From positions 37,426 to 101,425 of the forward strand of contig DAHUZJ010000077.1 in NCBI GenBank assembly GCA_027306585.1: a DNA stretch of 64,000 nt, in the 5' to 3' direction. The translations under genes were made by a program, and so were the position numbers. Numbering within the stretch: position 1 is the stretch's first letter; each line of letters begins with the position of its first letter. The notes beneath the pieces were generated by a model. That model was given only the letters and a program-made list of their open reading frames with translations. It was not told where the DNA came from and made no database searches. Origin of the DNA: Acidimicrobiaceae bacterium. GTDB taxonomy: Bacteria > Actinomycetota > Acidimicrobiia > Acidimicrobiales > RAAP-2. Of the stretch, positions 7,843 to 15,447 are shown piece by piece.

Positions 7843-9607
7843 GGTTGGCGACCCGCGCGCGAACGGCGACGACGACCCGCACCCGCGGCCCTCGCATGGT
7901 GGTGCGCTCCTCGCCGACGTCCTCGCCGAGCACGGGGTGACCCACGTGTTCGGCGTCCCGGGCGGCCAGACGCTCGCCCTCTACGACGGCATGCTGACCC
8001 ACTGGCCGGCCATGCGCCACGTGCTCGTACGCGACGAGCGCACCGGCGCCTACGCCGCCGACGCCTACGCTCGCCTGACCGGCCGGCCGGGCGTGTGCGA
8101 CGCGACGGTCGGTCCCGGCACGGCCAAGCTCCCCTCGGGACTGGCGGAAGCGTTCGGCGCCTCGGTGCCGGTGGTGGCACTGGTGAGCGACCTCCCCTCG
8201 GCCGTCGCCGCCCACCGCTACCGCGGCGCCGCCTCCCAGGCGCTCGACCAGGTGGCACTCCTCGCTCCGGTGACCAAGTGGGTCGGCACCGTCCCCGACG
8301 CGGCCACGCTTCCCGCGCTGGTCCGCCACGCGTTCCGGGAGGCGACGACCGGGCGGCCCGGTCCGGTCGCCGTGATCGTTCCCCAGGACGTGCTCGACGG
8401 GCCGGCCCCGGCATGGCACGACGGCGGCGGCGGCAGGTTCGGCGTGTTCCCGGCCGTGCGGAGCGCACCCGATCCGACGGACGTCGAAGCCGCGGTCGCC
8501 GTGCTGCGCACTGCCGAGCGACCCTTCGTGCTCGCGGGTGGCGGGGCCCTCCACGCCGGCGCCGACCACGAGGTGCGCCGGTTGGCCGAATGGCTGACCG
8601 CCGCGGTAGCCACGACGTTGTCGGGAAAAGGGGTCATCGCCGAGGACCACCCGATGGCGGTCGGGGTGAGCGGTGTCATGGGCACTTCGGCAGCGAGCCG
8701 GGCGTTCGACGAGGCCGACGTGGTGGTCCTCGTCGGGGCGAAGGCCTCGGGCGGTTCGACCTACAACTGGAGCCGGCCCCGGCCCGACCAGCGGGTCGTC
8801 CAGCTCGACGTGGACCCCGTCGAGCTCGGCCGGGCGTTCCCCGTGTCGGCCGCCCTGTGCGGTGACGCCCGGCTGTCCCTCGCCGCAGTCCTGGCTGCCG
8901 GCGATGGCGTCGAAGGTCCGGACCGGGCGCCGTGGGCAGCACGGGTGGCGTCCTTTGCCGACGGGTGGCGGGCCGAGCGCGACATCGAGCGCGCGTCCGA
9001 CGCCGTGCCGGTCGTCCCGCAGCGGGTCATGGCCGAGCTGGAAGGCGCCCTCGGCCCGGACGACGTCGTGATCTTGGACGCCAGCCTCTCGAGCGGCTGG
9101 GGCTGCGTGTACCTCGAACAGCGCCACGCGGGTCGTCGGGTCCTGAGCCCCCGCGGCTCGGCCGGCCTCGGGTTCGCCCTCCCTGCCTCCATCGGGGCCG
9201 CCGTCGCCACAACCGGGCATCGCACCGTCGTCGTCGCCGGCGACGGTGCGATGGGGTACGCCCTGGGGGAGCTCCCCACCATCTCGGAGCTCGGGCTGCC
9301 CGTGACCATCGTGGTCCTGAACAACCGCTCGCTCGGCTGGATCCGCTGGTACCGCCGGATCACGTTCGGCAGCGGGTGGGAGCAGGACGACTTCAGCGAC
9401 GTCGCCTTCGCCGACGTGGCGCGCGCGGTCGGGTGGCACGCCGAGCGGGTGACCGAGCCCCAGGATCTCGCCGGCGTGCTGCGGTCCGCGCTCGCCGCTA
9501 CCGGCCCGTCGCTGGTCGACGTGGTCACCGACACCTGGGAGACGCCGCTCGCCGGTCACCGGCGAGCCGTCCACGAGCGGTCGGCACCAGCCGGCTACGG
9601 AGGTTAG
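7826..9607 (+). CDS. Thiamine-diphosphate-dependent enzyme, acetolactate-synthase-like large subunit
   Basis: A protein of 593 residues with the three ThDP-enzyme domains: an N-terminal PYR domain with the cofactor-activating Glu in VRDERTGAYAADAYAR, a central NAD/FAD-like domain, and a C-terminal PP domain with the motif GDGAMGYALGELPT...LNNRSLG. It makes or breaks C-C bonds next to a keto group. The lack of a regulatory subunit and the catabolic context argue against the biosynthetic IlvB role and for a decarboxylase or carboligase role. The only plausible start is ATG 7826, which coincides with the predicted transcription start. It heads the operon ThDP enzyme - creatininase family - ADH - cupin - DHDPS family, with 2-nt spacing or overlaps between most genes. 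Confidence 0.92.
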   Translation: MAQSIAVGDPRANGDDDPHPRPSHGGALLADVLAEHGVTHVFGVPGGQTLALYDGMLTHWPAMRHVLVRDERTGAYAADAYARLTGRPGVCDATVGPGTAKLPSGLAEAFGASVPVVALVSDLPSAVAAHRYRGAASQALDQVALLAPVTKWVGTVPDAATLPALVRHAFREATTGRPGPVAVIVPQDVLDGPAPAWHDGGGGRFGVFPAVRSAPDPTDVEAAVAVLRTAERPFVLAGGGALHAGADHEVRRLAEWLTAAVATTLSGKGVIAEDHPMAVGVSGVMGTSAASRAFDEADVVVLVGAKASGGSTYNWSRPRPDQRVVQLDVDPVELGRAFPVSAALCGDARLSLAAVLAAGDGVEGPDRAPWAARVASFADGWRAERDIERASDAVPVVPQRVMAELEGALGPDDVVILDASLSSGWGCVYLEQRHAGRRVLSPRGSAGLGFALPASIGAAVATTGHRTVVVAGDGAMGYALGELPTISELGLPVTIVVLNNRSLGWIRWYRRITFGSGWEQDDFSDVAFADVARAVGWHAERVTEPQDLAGVLRSALAATGPSLVDVVTDTWETPLAGHRRAVHERSAPAGYGG

Positions 9608-9609
9608 CG

Positions 9610-10443
9610 ATGCCCCGACACCCCGACCGGCAGCTCGAGCGCATGGCCCAGCCCGACGCGGCGCGTCTGCTGGCCGCTAGCAGGACCGCCATCCTGGTGG
9701 CCGGAAGCGTCGAGCAGCACGGCGGGCACCTGCCGCTCGGCACGGACGCCTTCGCTGCCATGTCCATCGCCGAGCGGGTCGCCGAGCGGCTCGACACGGC
9801 GGCGGTGACGCTCGGGCCCGTCGGGGTGGCGCATTACCACCTCGGCTGGCCAGGCACCCTGACCCTCCGGCCCGACACGATGCGGAGCGTGCTGCTCGAC
9901 ATCTGCGAGAGCCTGGGGCACGCCGGCGTGCGGCGCATCCTCGTCGTCAACTGGCACGAAGGCAACTCGGCGACGCTTCGGGTCGCCGCCGACGAGGCGC
10001 AGCGCCGGTACGGGCTGCGGATCGTCGTCGCCGAGACGCACATCATCACGCACCGAAGCCATCCCGAAGAGATGGAGTTCACCCACGCCGGGTCGATGGA
10101 GACGTCTGCCGTGCTCGCCTACGAGGCCGGCCTCGTGCACCTCGATCGGGCCACCGAGGCTTCTGACCGCGCCGCCGGCGACCATGCGCACGGGCTCTTC
10201 CGCCGTCCCGACGTCTACCCGGTGATGGCGGACTTCCACGACGTGGCCCCCACGGGCTGGTACGGGCGGCCGGAGCTGGCGGACGCCCACCGGGCCGAGG
10301 AGATCGCCGAAGAGGTCGCCGATCACGTGGTGGCCCGGGCGATCGAGATCTGGGACGCGCTGGACGCCGGACACGGCTCGCACGCACCGGCCCACAGACC
10401 GGCACCGGCATCGGTGTCGGCGGTCGACGGGGCGGGACGATGA
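9610..10443 (+). CDS. Creatininase-family amidohydrolase
   Basis: A protein of 277 residues. Visible family signatures are the metal-ligand segment GSVEQHGGHLPLGTD near residue 32, NWHEGN near 116 and HAGSMETS, where the family usually has HAGxxETS. Members hydrolyse cyclic amides such as creatinine or act on formamidopyrimidine intermediates; which one applies here cannot be judged. The start ATG 9610 lies 2 nt after the upstream stop with GGAGG in place. The C-terminal 25 residues are alanine- and proline-rich and probably disordered. The stop overlaps the ADH start in an ATGA junction. Confidence 0.9.
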   Translation: MPRHPDRQLERMAQPDAARLLAASRTAILVAGSVEQHGGHLPLGTDAFAAMSIAERVAERLDTAAVTLGPVGVAHYHLGWPGTLTLRPDTMRSVLLDICESLGHAGVRRILVVNWHEGNSATLRVAADEAQRRYGLRIVVAETHIITHRSHPEEMEFTHAGSMETSAVLAYEAGLVHLDRATEASDRAAGDHAHGLFRRPDVYPVMADFHDVAPTGWYGRPELADAHRAEEIAEEVADHVVARAIEIWDALDAGHGSHAPAHRPAPASVSAVDGAGR

Positions 10444-11507
10444 CCGCGATCCCCGACACCATGGCGGCAGCCCTCCTCTCGGACTTCGGGCATCTCGACG
10501 TCGACCGCATCCCGGTTCCCGAGCCCGGTCCGGGCGAGGTGCTCGTGCGGGTGGCCGCCTGTGGGCTGTGCGGTACCGACCTCAAGATCGTGAACGGCGG
10601 CTTCCGCGGTGTCTGGCCGCCGTCGCTCCCCTTCGTCATCGGTCATGAGTGGTCCGGTGAGGTGGCGGCATTGGGGCCGGCAACCGAGGGCTCCGGGCTC
10701 GCCGTCGGCGACCGGGTGGTCGCCGAGAACCATGCCGGGTGCTCGGCATGCCCGATGTGCCGGAGCGGCCGGTACAACCTGTGCGAGCGGGTGCGCGAGC
10801 CCGGGTTCAAGCTGTACGGCCACACCGCACCGGGCGCTCTGGCGGAGTACGCGGTGCGCCCCGCCATCGTCCTGCACAAGATCCCCTTGGCGGTCGACGA
10901 CGCCGCCGCCGCCCTCGTGAACCAGGGCGCGCTCACCGTGCACGCGGCGCGGCGCGCGCGCCTCACGGCCGGTGCCACGGTCGCGGTGTACGGCCCCGGT
11001 CTCCTCGGCCTCCTGATGCTGCAGGTCGCCCGGGCCTCGGGCGCGACCACGGTGATCACCGTCGGCCGGGGTGGACGGCTCGACATGGCCAAGGAGCTCG
11101 GCAGCACGGCGGTGGTCGACTACGAACAGGGTGATCCCGTGGCCGGCGTACGGGACGCCACCGGCGGGCGCGGCGTCGACGTCGTCTTCGACTGCTCGGG
11201 CAACCCGGACGTCCTCGCGCAGGCGATCGGTTCGACGCGGCGCGGCGGTGCGGTGGCCATCCTGGGTCTCACGGGTGGGGCCCGAGGCCAGGTGCCGGTC
11301 GACGCGTTCGCCCTCGACGAGCTCGATCTGCTGGGCGTTCGGTCGAGCCCCAACGCCTACCCGGCCATGATCTCGCTCCTCGCCTCCGGCGCCATCCGCA
11401 CGGACGTGCTGACCGCCGACCGCTATGCGCTGGCCGACGTGGCCGATGCGTTCGCCGCCTTGGAGCGTCGCACGTCCATCCGCCCCATCGTCCTGCCCGG
11501 AAAGTGA
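10440..11507 (+). CDS. Zinc-dependent alcohol dehydrogenase (MDR family, threonine/polyol dehydrogenase-like)
   Basis: A protein of 355 residues that oxidises a secondary alcohol with NAD(P). The catalytic zinc site is CGLCGTDLK plus GHEWSGEV. The structural zinc lobe has four cysteines in CSACPMCRSGRYNLC, and the nucleotide fold has GPGLLGLLMLQVA. It is coupled to the creatininase gene by an ATGA overlap. In this operon it could interconvert the hydroxy and keto forms of the pathway substrate; that is inference. Confidence 0.93.
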   Translation: MTAIPDTMAAALLSDFGHLDVDRIPVPEPGPGEVLVRVAACGLCGTDLKIVNGGFRGVWPPSLPFVIGHEWSGEVAALGPATEGSGLAVGDRVVAENHAGCSACPMCRSGRYNLCERVREPGFKLYGHTAPGALAEYAVRPAIVLHKIPLAVDDAAAALVNQGALTVHAARRARLTAGATVAVYGPGLLGLLMLQVARASGATTVITVGRGGRLDMAKELGSTAVVDYEQGDPVAGVRDATGGRGVDVVFDCSGNPDVLAQAIGSTRRGGAVAILGLTGGARGQVPVDAFALDELDLLGVRSSPNAYPAMISLLASGAIRTDVLTADRYALADVADAFAALERRTSIRPIVLPGK

Positions 11508-11516
11508 GGTCACCAC

Positions 11517-11849
11517 ATGCCCATCGTCCGTAGTGCCAACGAGCTCTCGACCACCCGGGGAGACGGCTACACCGAGACGGCGTGCGCCAGCTCGGAGATC
11601 TTCGGCGCACCGGTCCCCATGCAGGCCCGCCGGTTCGTCGTGCAGCCGGGCGCCACGGTTCCGGTCGACGTGGTCGGTGACGAAGCGATGGTCTACGTCG
11701 TGACGGGCACGGGCGTGCTCGAGACCGGCCCCGAGCGCCACGACCTCGAGCCCGAGTCCGTGGTGTGGCTGGAGCCACCGGCGAGCACCTTCGTGCACGC
11801 GGGGGATGGCGGCGTGGAGGTGCTGGTGGCCGAGGCGCCCGGACGGTGA
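11517..11849 (+). CDS. Small cupin-domain protein
   Basis: A single cupin of 110 residues with beta-barrel motifs around VVQPGATVPVDVVGDEAMVYVVTGTG and the closing strand WLEPPASTFVHAG. The canonical cupin histidines of motif 1 are not clearly present (the sequence has PVDVVGDE), so metal binding is doubtful. ATG 11517 follows a GAGGT site 9 nt after the ADH stop. The stop overlaps the next gene as GTGA. It may be a partner or small isomerase for the pathway; no specific function is recognised. Confidence 0.86.
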   Translation: MPIVRSANELSTTRGDGYTETACASSEIFGAPVPMQARRFVVQPGATVPVDVVGDEAMVYVVTGTGVLETGPERHDLEPESVVWLEPPASTFVHAGDGGVEVLVAEAPGR

Positions 11850-12760
11850 ACCACTGGGGCGGCGTCCTCGGCGCCCCAGTGACGCCGTTCGACGCCGAGG
11901 GCGGCATCGACACCGCTCTCTTCGAGCGCAACGTCGAGTTCCTTCTCGCCCAGGGCGTCGACGGCATCACCGTTCCGCTCCACACCGGCGAGTCGCCCAG
12001 CCTCTCGGTCGCCGAGCGCAAGCGGTTGGCGGCGGCCGCCGTCGAAGTGGCCGGGGACCGGGTGCCCGTCCTGGTCCATGCCAGCATGCCCGGGACGACA
12101 GCGGTGATCGACCTCGCCCGCCATGCCGAGACGGTCGGGGCGTCGGCGGTGATCTCGGTCACCCCTTACCACTGGCGGCCTCCGCACAACGCACTGGCCG
12201 CCCACTACCGCGCGTTGTGCGGCGCCGTCGGGATCGACGTCTTCGCCTACAATTTCCCTTCCCGGCTGGGCGTGGCCATCACGCCCGAGCTCGTGGAGGA
12301 GCTCGTCGACGCCTGCGGCAACTTCGTCGGGGTGAAGGACGCGTCCTACGACATGCAGAGCTTCACCGAGTGCGTCCGGCGAGGCTGCGCCCGCAGGCCG
12401 GCGTTCGCCATGCTGCCCGGCGTCGAGTACCTCGTCCCGGCGATGGCCGTCGGGGGGGCCGGCTGCTTCTCGCCGTCGAGCGCCATCGCCCCGCGCCTGG
12501 TGCGCCGGCTGTACGCGGCGTGCGTCGGCGGCGACTGGGAGGTCGCCCGGGCCTGCCAGTTCCGGATGTCGGGCCTGTGGCACCTGCTCCGCGAGACCGG
12601 CTACCCCGCCTCGGTCAAGGCGGCCATGGCGATCCTCGGACGCCCCACCGGCGGGGTGCGCCTGCCCCTGCTCGACCTCGACGGCGACCAGCGCACGCGA
12701 CTGCGGGTGGGTCTCGAGTCGCTCGGGATCCTCGACGAGGAACCCGTTGGCTGGAACTGA
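11846..12760 (+). CDS. DHDPS/N-acetylneuraminate-lyase family aldolase or dehydratase, paralogue A
   Basis: A TIM-barrel class I aldolase-family protein of 304 residues. The Schiff-base lysine is in GVKDASYDMQ, and the family's YNFP motif (AYNFPSRLG) is present. It starts at GTG 11846 in a GTGA overlap with the cupin stop; the track ORF extends it wrongly upstream. It shares unusual blocks such as TPYHWRPP, KDASYDMQ and GVEYLVP with the gene at 52148, so the two are close paralogues distinct from biosynthetic DapA. Members cleave or dehydrate keto acids. It closes the operon, and a Rieske remnant lies 54 nt downstream. Confidence 0.92.
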   Translation: MNHWGGVLGAPVTPFDAEGGIDTALFERNVEFLLAQGVDGITVPLHTGESPSLSVAERKRLAAAAVEVAGDRVPVLVHASMPGTTAVIDLARHAETVGASAVISVTPYHWRPPHNALAAHYRALCGAVGIDVFAYNFPSRLGVAITPELVEELVDACGNFVGVKDASYDMQSFTECVRRGCARRPAFAMLPGVEYLVPAMAVGGAGCFSPSSAIAPRLVRRLYAACVGGDWEVARACQFRMSGLWHLLRETGYPASVKAAMAILGRPTGGVRLPLLDLDGDQRTRLRVGLESLGILDEEPVGWN

Positions 12761-12813
12761 CGCAATTGACCCCATGAACGGAGCGGGGGGCGGCGGCGGC
12801 GAGAGCGGCGCCA

Positions 12814-12925
12814 TGATCCGTCACGCACGGTACGCGCTCGGCTCCTCGGCCGAGCTCCCGACCTGCAGGGCCACGAGGTGGTCGGCTGTCCGATCGACGC
12901 TGACGTCGTGCGGCCGGACGAGCGT
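12814..12925 (+). pseudogene. N-terminal stump of a Rieske oxygenase, frameshifted
   Basis: The reading frame MIRHARYALGSSAEL aligns to MIRNAWYALGFSAEL, the N-terminus of the intact Rieske oxygenase at 57344. After Glu-Leu-Pro the matching frame changes: LQGHEVVGCPI in another frame aligns to LQGHQIAGHPI of the intact gene. The intact copy has 7-8 extra bases (around CGGTGGC) at the switch point, so a small deletion explains the shift. No cysteine ligands or Fe-site region follow before the convergent gene. This is a dead remnant of a former Rieske gene downstream of the DHDPS-family gene. Confidence 0.68.
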
Positions 12926-12983
12926 CGGCACCGGCCGGAACTACTCGACCGACCTCGCGCGCGGCACGTCCTGACCGCCCGCC

Positions 12984-13979
12984 TCAGGTCTCGTCGCTCA
13001 GGCCGTCGCTCACGGCCTTGTCCTCGCTGACGAGCTCCATGCCCGCGCCGCGGGCAACCAGCTCGATCATGGCCGCGAAGTCCGAATCGGCGAACCCGTT
13101 GCCGACGCCCGCCTGCACAAGGTGGTAGACGAGCCCGGCGACGGGCATCGGCACTTGGAGCGACCGAGCCGCGTTGAGCCCGAGGTCGAAGTCCTTGCGC
13201 AAGAGGGTCGTCGTGAACGTGGGCTTGAAGTCCAGGTTGACCAGCGCCGGGGTCTTGTACTTGCTGAACGCCGATCCCATCACCGAGCTGTTGAGGAAGT
13301 CGAGGAAGTCGCTACGGGCGACCCCCGCCTTCTCCGCCAGCACGAGCACCTCGGCCAGCGACTGGATCGTCATGCCGAGGAAGAGGTTGTGGCACAGCTT
13401 GACCAGCCGAGCGACGTCACCGTCGCCGACGTACGTGACGGCCTGCCCCAACATCGCCAAGTAGGGCTGGGCCCGGTCGAATGCCGTGCGCGGCCCCGAG
13501 ACCGCAACCGTCATCCGTCCCGCACGCACCGCCTTGGGGTTGCCGCTCACCGGCGACGCCAGGAACTGGGCGCCGTGCTCGTCGCACCGGGCGCGAGCTT
13601 CGACCGACGCTTCGGTGGACACCGTCGAGCAGTCGACCACGATGTCCGGGACGGCACCCCCGCTGAGCAGCCCACCCTCGCCGCCGAGGACGGCGAGGAG
13701 GTCGTCGGACGCCGCGACGCAGATGAACACGATGTCCCGGGTGGCCAGCTCGGCAGGACTGTCGACCGCCTTGGCACCCTCCGCCACGAGCGGCTCGGTC
13801 TTGGCCCGCGTGCGGTTGTAGACGGCGACGTCCTCCCCGGCGCGCAGGAGCCGCAGCACCATGGCCGATCCCATCCGCCCGGTGCCGATCCAGCCGAGCG
13901 AGAGCTTGCCGTCCCCGGCATGCATGGCGCCGTCGTCCGGCCCGCTCACGAGCTCGACCCCCATCGACCGGTTCGCCAC
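12984..13979 (-). CDS. 3-hydroxyisobutyrate-dehydrogenase-like NAD(P)-dependent beta-hydroxyacid dehydrogenase
   Basis: A protein of 331 residues. The N-terminal Rossmann motif is GWIGTGRMGSAM at about residue 30. The family substrate loop appears as SPVSGNPKAVRAGRMTV (usually DAPVSGG), and the catalytic lysine is in VKLCHNLFLGM. It oxidises a beta-hydroxyacid or reduces the semialdehyde. I keep GTG 13979 as start although no clear ribosome site precedes it; ATG 13964 is an alternative. The gene has its own promoter and LacI-type operator just upstream, whose -35 box overlaps the stop of the M24 gene. Confidence 0.93.
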   Translation of the reverse strand: MANRSMGVELVSGPDDGAMHAGDGKLSLGWIGTGRMGSAMVLRLLRAGEDVAVYNRTRAKTEPLVAEGAKAVDSPAELATRDIVFICVAASDDLLAVLGGEGGLLSGGAVPDIVVDCSTVSTEASVEARARCDEHGAQFLASPVSGNPKAVRAGRMTVAVSGPRTAFDRAQPYLAMLGQAVTYVGDGDVARLVKLCHNLFLGMTIQSLAEVLVLAEKAGVARSDFLDFLNSSVMGSAFSKYKTPALVNLDFKPTFTTTLLRKDFDLGLNAARSLQVPMPVAGLVYHLVQAGVGNGFADSDFAAMIELVARGAGMELVSEDKAVSDGLSDET

Positions 13980-13985
13980 GTGGCC

Positions 13986-14034
13986 GCAAACGATTGCATC
14001 CCGACAGTATCCAAGTGTTGCGGTCCGTTGTCAA
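13986..14034 (-). promoter_or_regulatory. Promoter and LacI-type operator for the hydroxyacid dehydrogenase
   Basis: On the minus strand, TTGACA (14034-14029), exactly 17 nt, GATACT (14011-14006), then GCAATCGTTTGC (13997-13986) beginning at the expected start of transcription. The TGA stop of the upstream M24 gene is embedded in the -35 hexamer. The spacer shares GCAACACTTG with the promoter at 4614-4660, so the two probably descend from one copied promoter. This is the clearest of the five sites. Confidence 0.68.
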
Positions 14035-15230
14035 GCAACTGGTCGATCGTCACGTGGCTCAGGGCCGGCGCCGAGCCGTCCGAGTCCCCGTGGGTAGCGG
14101 TGCAGCCGCTCATGGCCATCCTCGGTGACCAGCACCAGCTCACCGGTCTGCACCCCCGCCGACGAGGCCGGTGTCACCACGTTGGGCTGCACGACCACGG
14201 CCATGCCCGGCTCGAGCACCACGTCGTCGTGCTGTGGTGGCCGGCCACCGCCGGGGACGACGGGCGGCAGGTACCCGCCGCCGTAGCCGTGGACGATGTC
14301 GTCGCACGTGGTGAAGCCCGCCTCCTCGATCAGGCGGGCGGCGGCGGCCAAGTCGGCCCCGGTGGCGCCCGGCCGCACGCAGGCCAGCACCGCGTCGAAA
14401 GCTGCCGTGGCCACCTCGTGCAAGGCCGCGTAGCGCGGCGTCGGCTCGGACTCCACGGTGAACGTTCGCAGGAGCTGGCCCGGGTAGCCCCACCAACTGG
14501 CGCTGATCTCGCACGCCAGGACGTCACCCTGGGCCAATCGACGGTCCGACGGCCACTGGGCCGGGACCCGCACGGACGGCTCGGTCATGGACGTGACAGC
14601 GAAGTAGTGGATGTGGGTCGTCCCGCCCTCACCTGCAGAGGCCGCATCGACGAGGGCCCCCAGCGCCGACTCGGTCATGCCCACTCGGGCGCCGGCGAGG
14701 GCCCGCACGGTGGCATCGGTCAGCGCCACCCCTCGCCGGAGCCAGTCCAGCTCTTCGGCGGACTTGACGAACCGGGCGCGGCGGAAGGCGGCGTCGAGGA
14801 AGACGGGCTCCACGCCGGCGGCCAGGAGCGTGGGCATCGCCGAGGCGGGGACCGGGCCGACGATGCCCACGCGCCGGTTGCTCCCCCGGCCGGCCGGGCG
14901 GCGACCGACTTCCTCCGCCACCGTTTCGAAGGTCGACGAGCCGCCCCATCGAACGTCGACCCCCCCGGCCAGCGCCCGGGCGTTGTCGAGGTGGTTGGCG
15001 AACTGCACGAAGAGCACCGAGCCCTCGACGGGCGACCACAGCACGGCGGCCTCCCGGGTCACCGGCCACTGCGTGAGCCATTGCACCGTGGCGCCGGCGC
15101 GGTCCGCGCCGTACACGAGGAGATCGGCCACGTCGGCCGAAGCCAGGATGTCTGCCGCTACCGACCGGCGGCGTGCCATCTCGTGCTCGCTGAAGCGGGG
15201 ATATCCGGTTCCGGTTGCAACGGTCGTCAT
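14031..15230 (-). CDS. M24-fold (Xaa-Pro peptidase/creatinase superfamily) protein with degenerate metal site
   Basis: A protein of 399 residues with the two-domain architecture of aminopeptidase P and creatinase. The five metal ligands of true M24 peptidases are mostly replaced. The region that should read D...D.TR is CEISASWWGYPGQLLRTF, the fourth position is VVVQPNVV instead of an EP motif, and the last is GVQTGELVLVTEDG. The active-site His region (VHGYGGGY) is kept. This pattern resembles metal-free creatinase more than a peptidase, so a C-N hydrolase is likely. ATG 15230 follows GGGGAGG closely; GTG 15242 is an alternative. Confidence 0.88.
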   Translation of the reverse strand: MTTVATGTGYPRFSEHEMARRRSVAADILASADVADLLVYGADRAGATVQWLTQWPVTREAAVLWSPVEGSVLFVQFANHLDNARALAGGVDVRWGGSSTFETVAEEVGRRPAGRGSNRRVGIVGPVPASAMPTLLAAGVEPVFLDAAFRRARFVKSAEELDWLRRGVALTDATVRALAGARVGMTESALGALVDAASAGEGGTTHIHYFAVTSMTEPSVRVPAQWPSDRRLAQGDVLACEISASWWGYPGQLLRTFTVESEPTPRYAALHEVATAAFDAVLACVRPGATGADLAAAARLIEEAGFTTCDDIVHGYGGGYLPPVVPGGGRPPQHDDVVLEPGMAVVVQPNVVTPASSAGVQTGELVLVTEDGHERLHRYPRGLGRLGAGPEPRDDRPVA

Positions 15231-15447
15231 GTCCCTCCCCACGTGCGTCGGTACCGGGCGACCCGGCCAGCGCGGCGGAGCCTACGCCTGTTCCATCCGG
15301 GACGGCACCGCTTGCGCGGGGACGGCACGCCTTGCTGTGATGGTGTGATCCGGACGCCGGCGTCCAGTTCCGAGTGGCGTGCGCGTGGCACGGGCAAGCG
15401 GTCCGACCGGCGCCCGGGTCGAGTAGGCCAATGAGGAAGGGGGCGAC

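Noticed and set aside
13122-15434. Plus-strand ORF of 770 residues
   Set aside because: Shadow of the hydroxyacid dehydrogenase and M24 genes, which have clear motifs on the minus strand.
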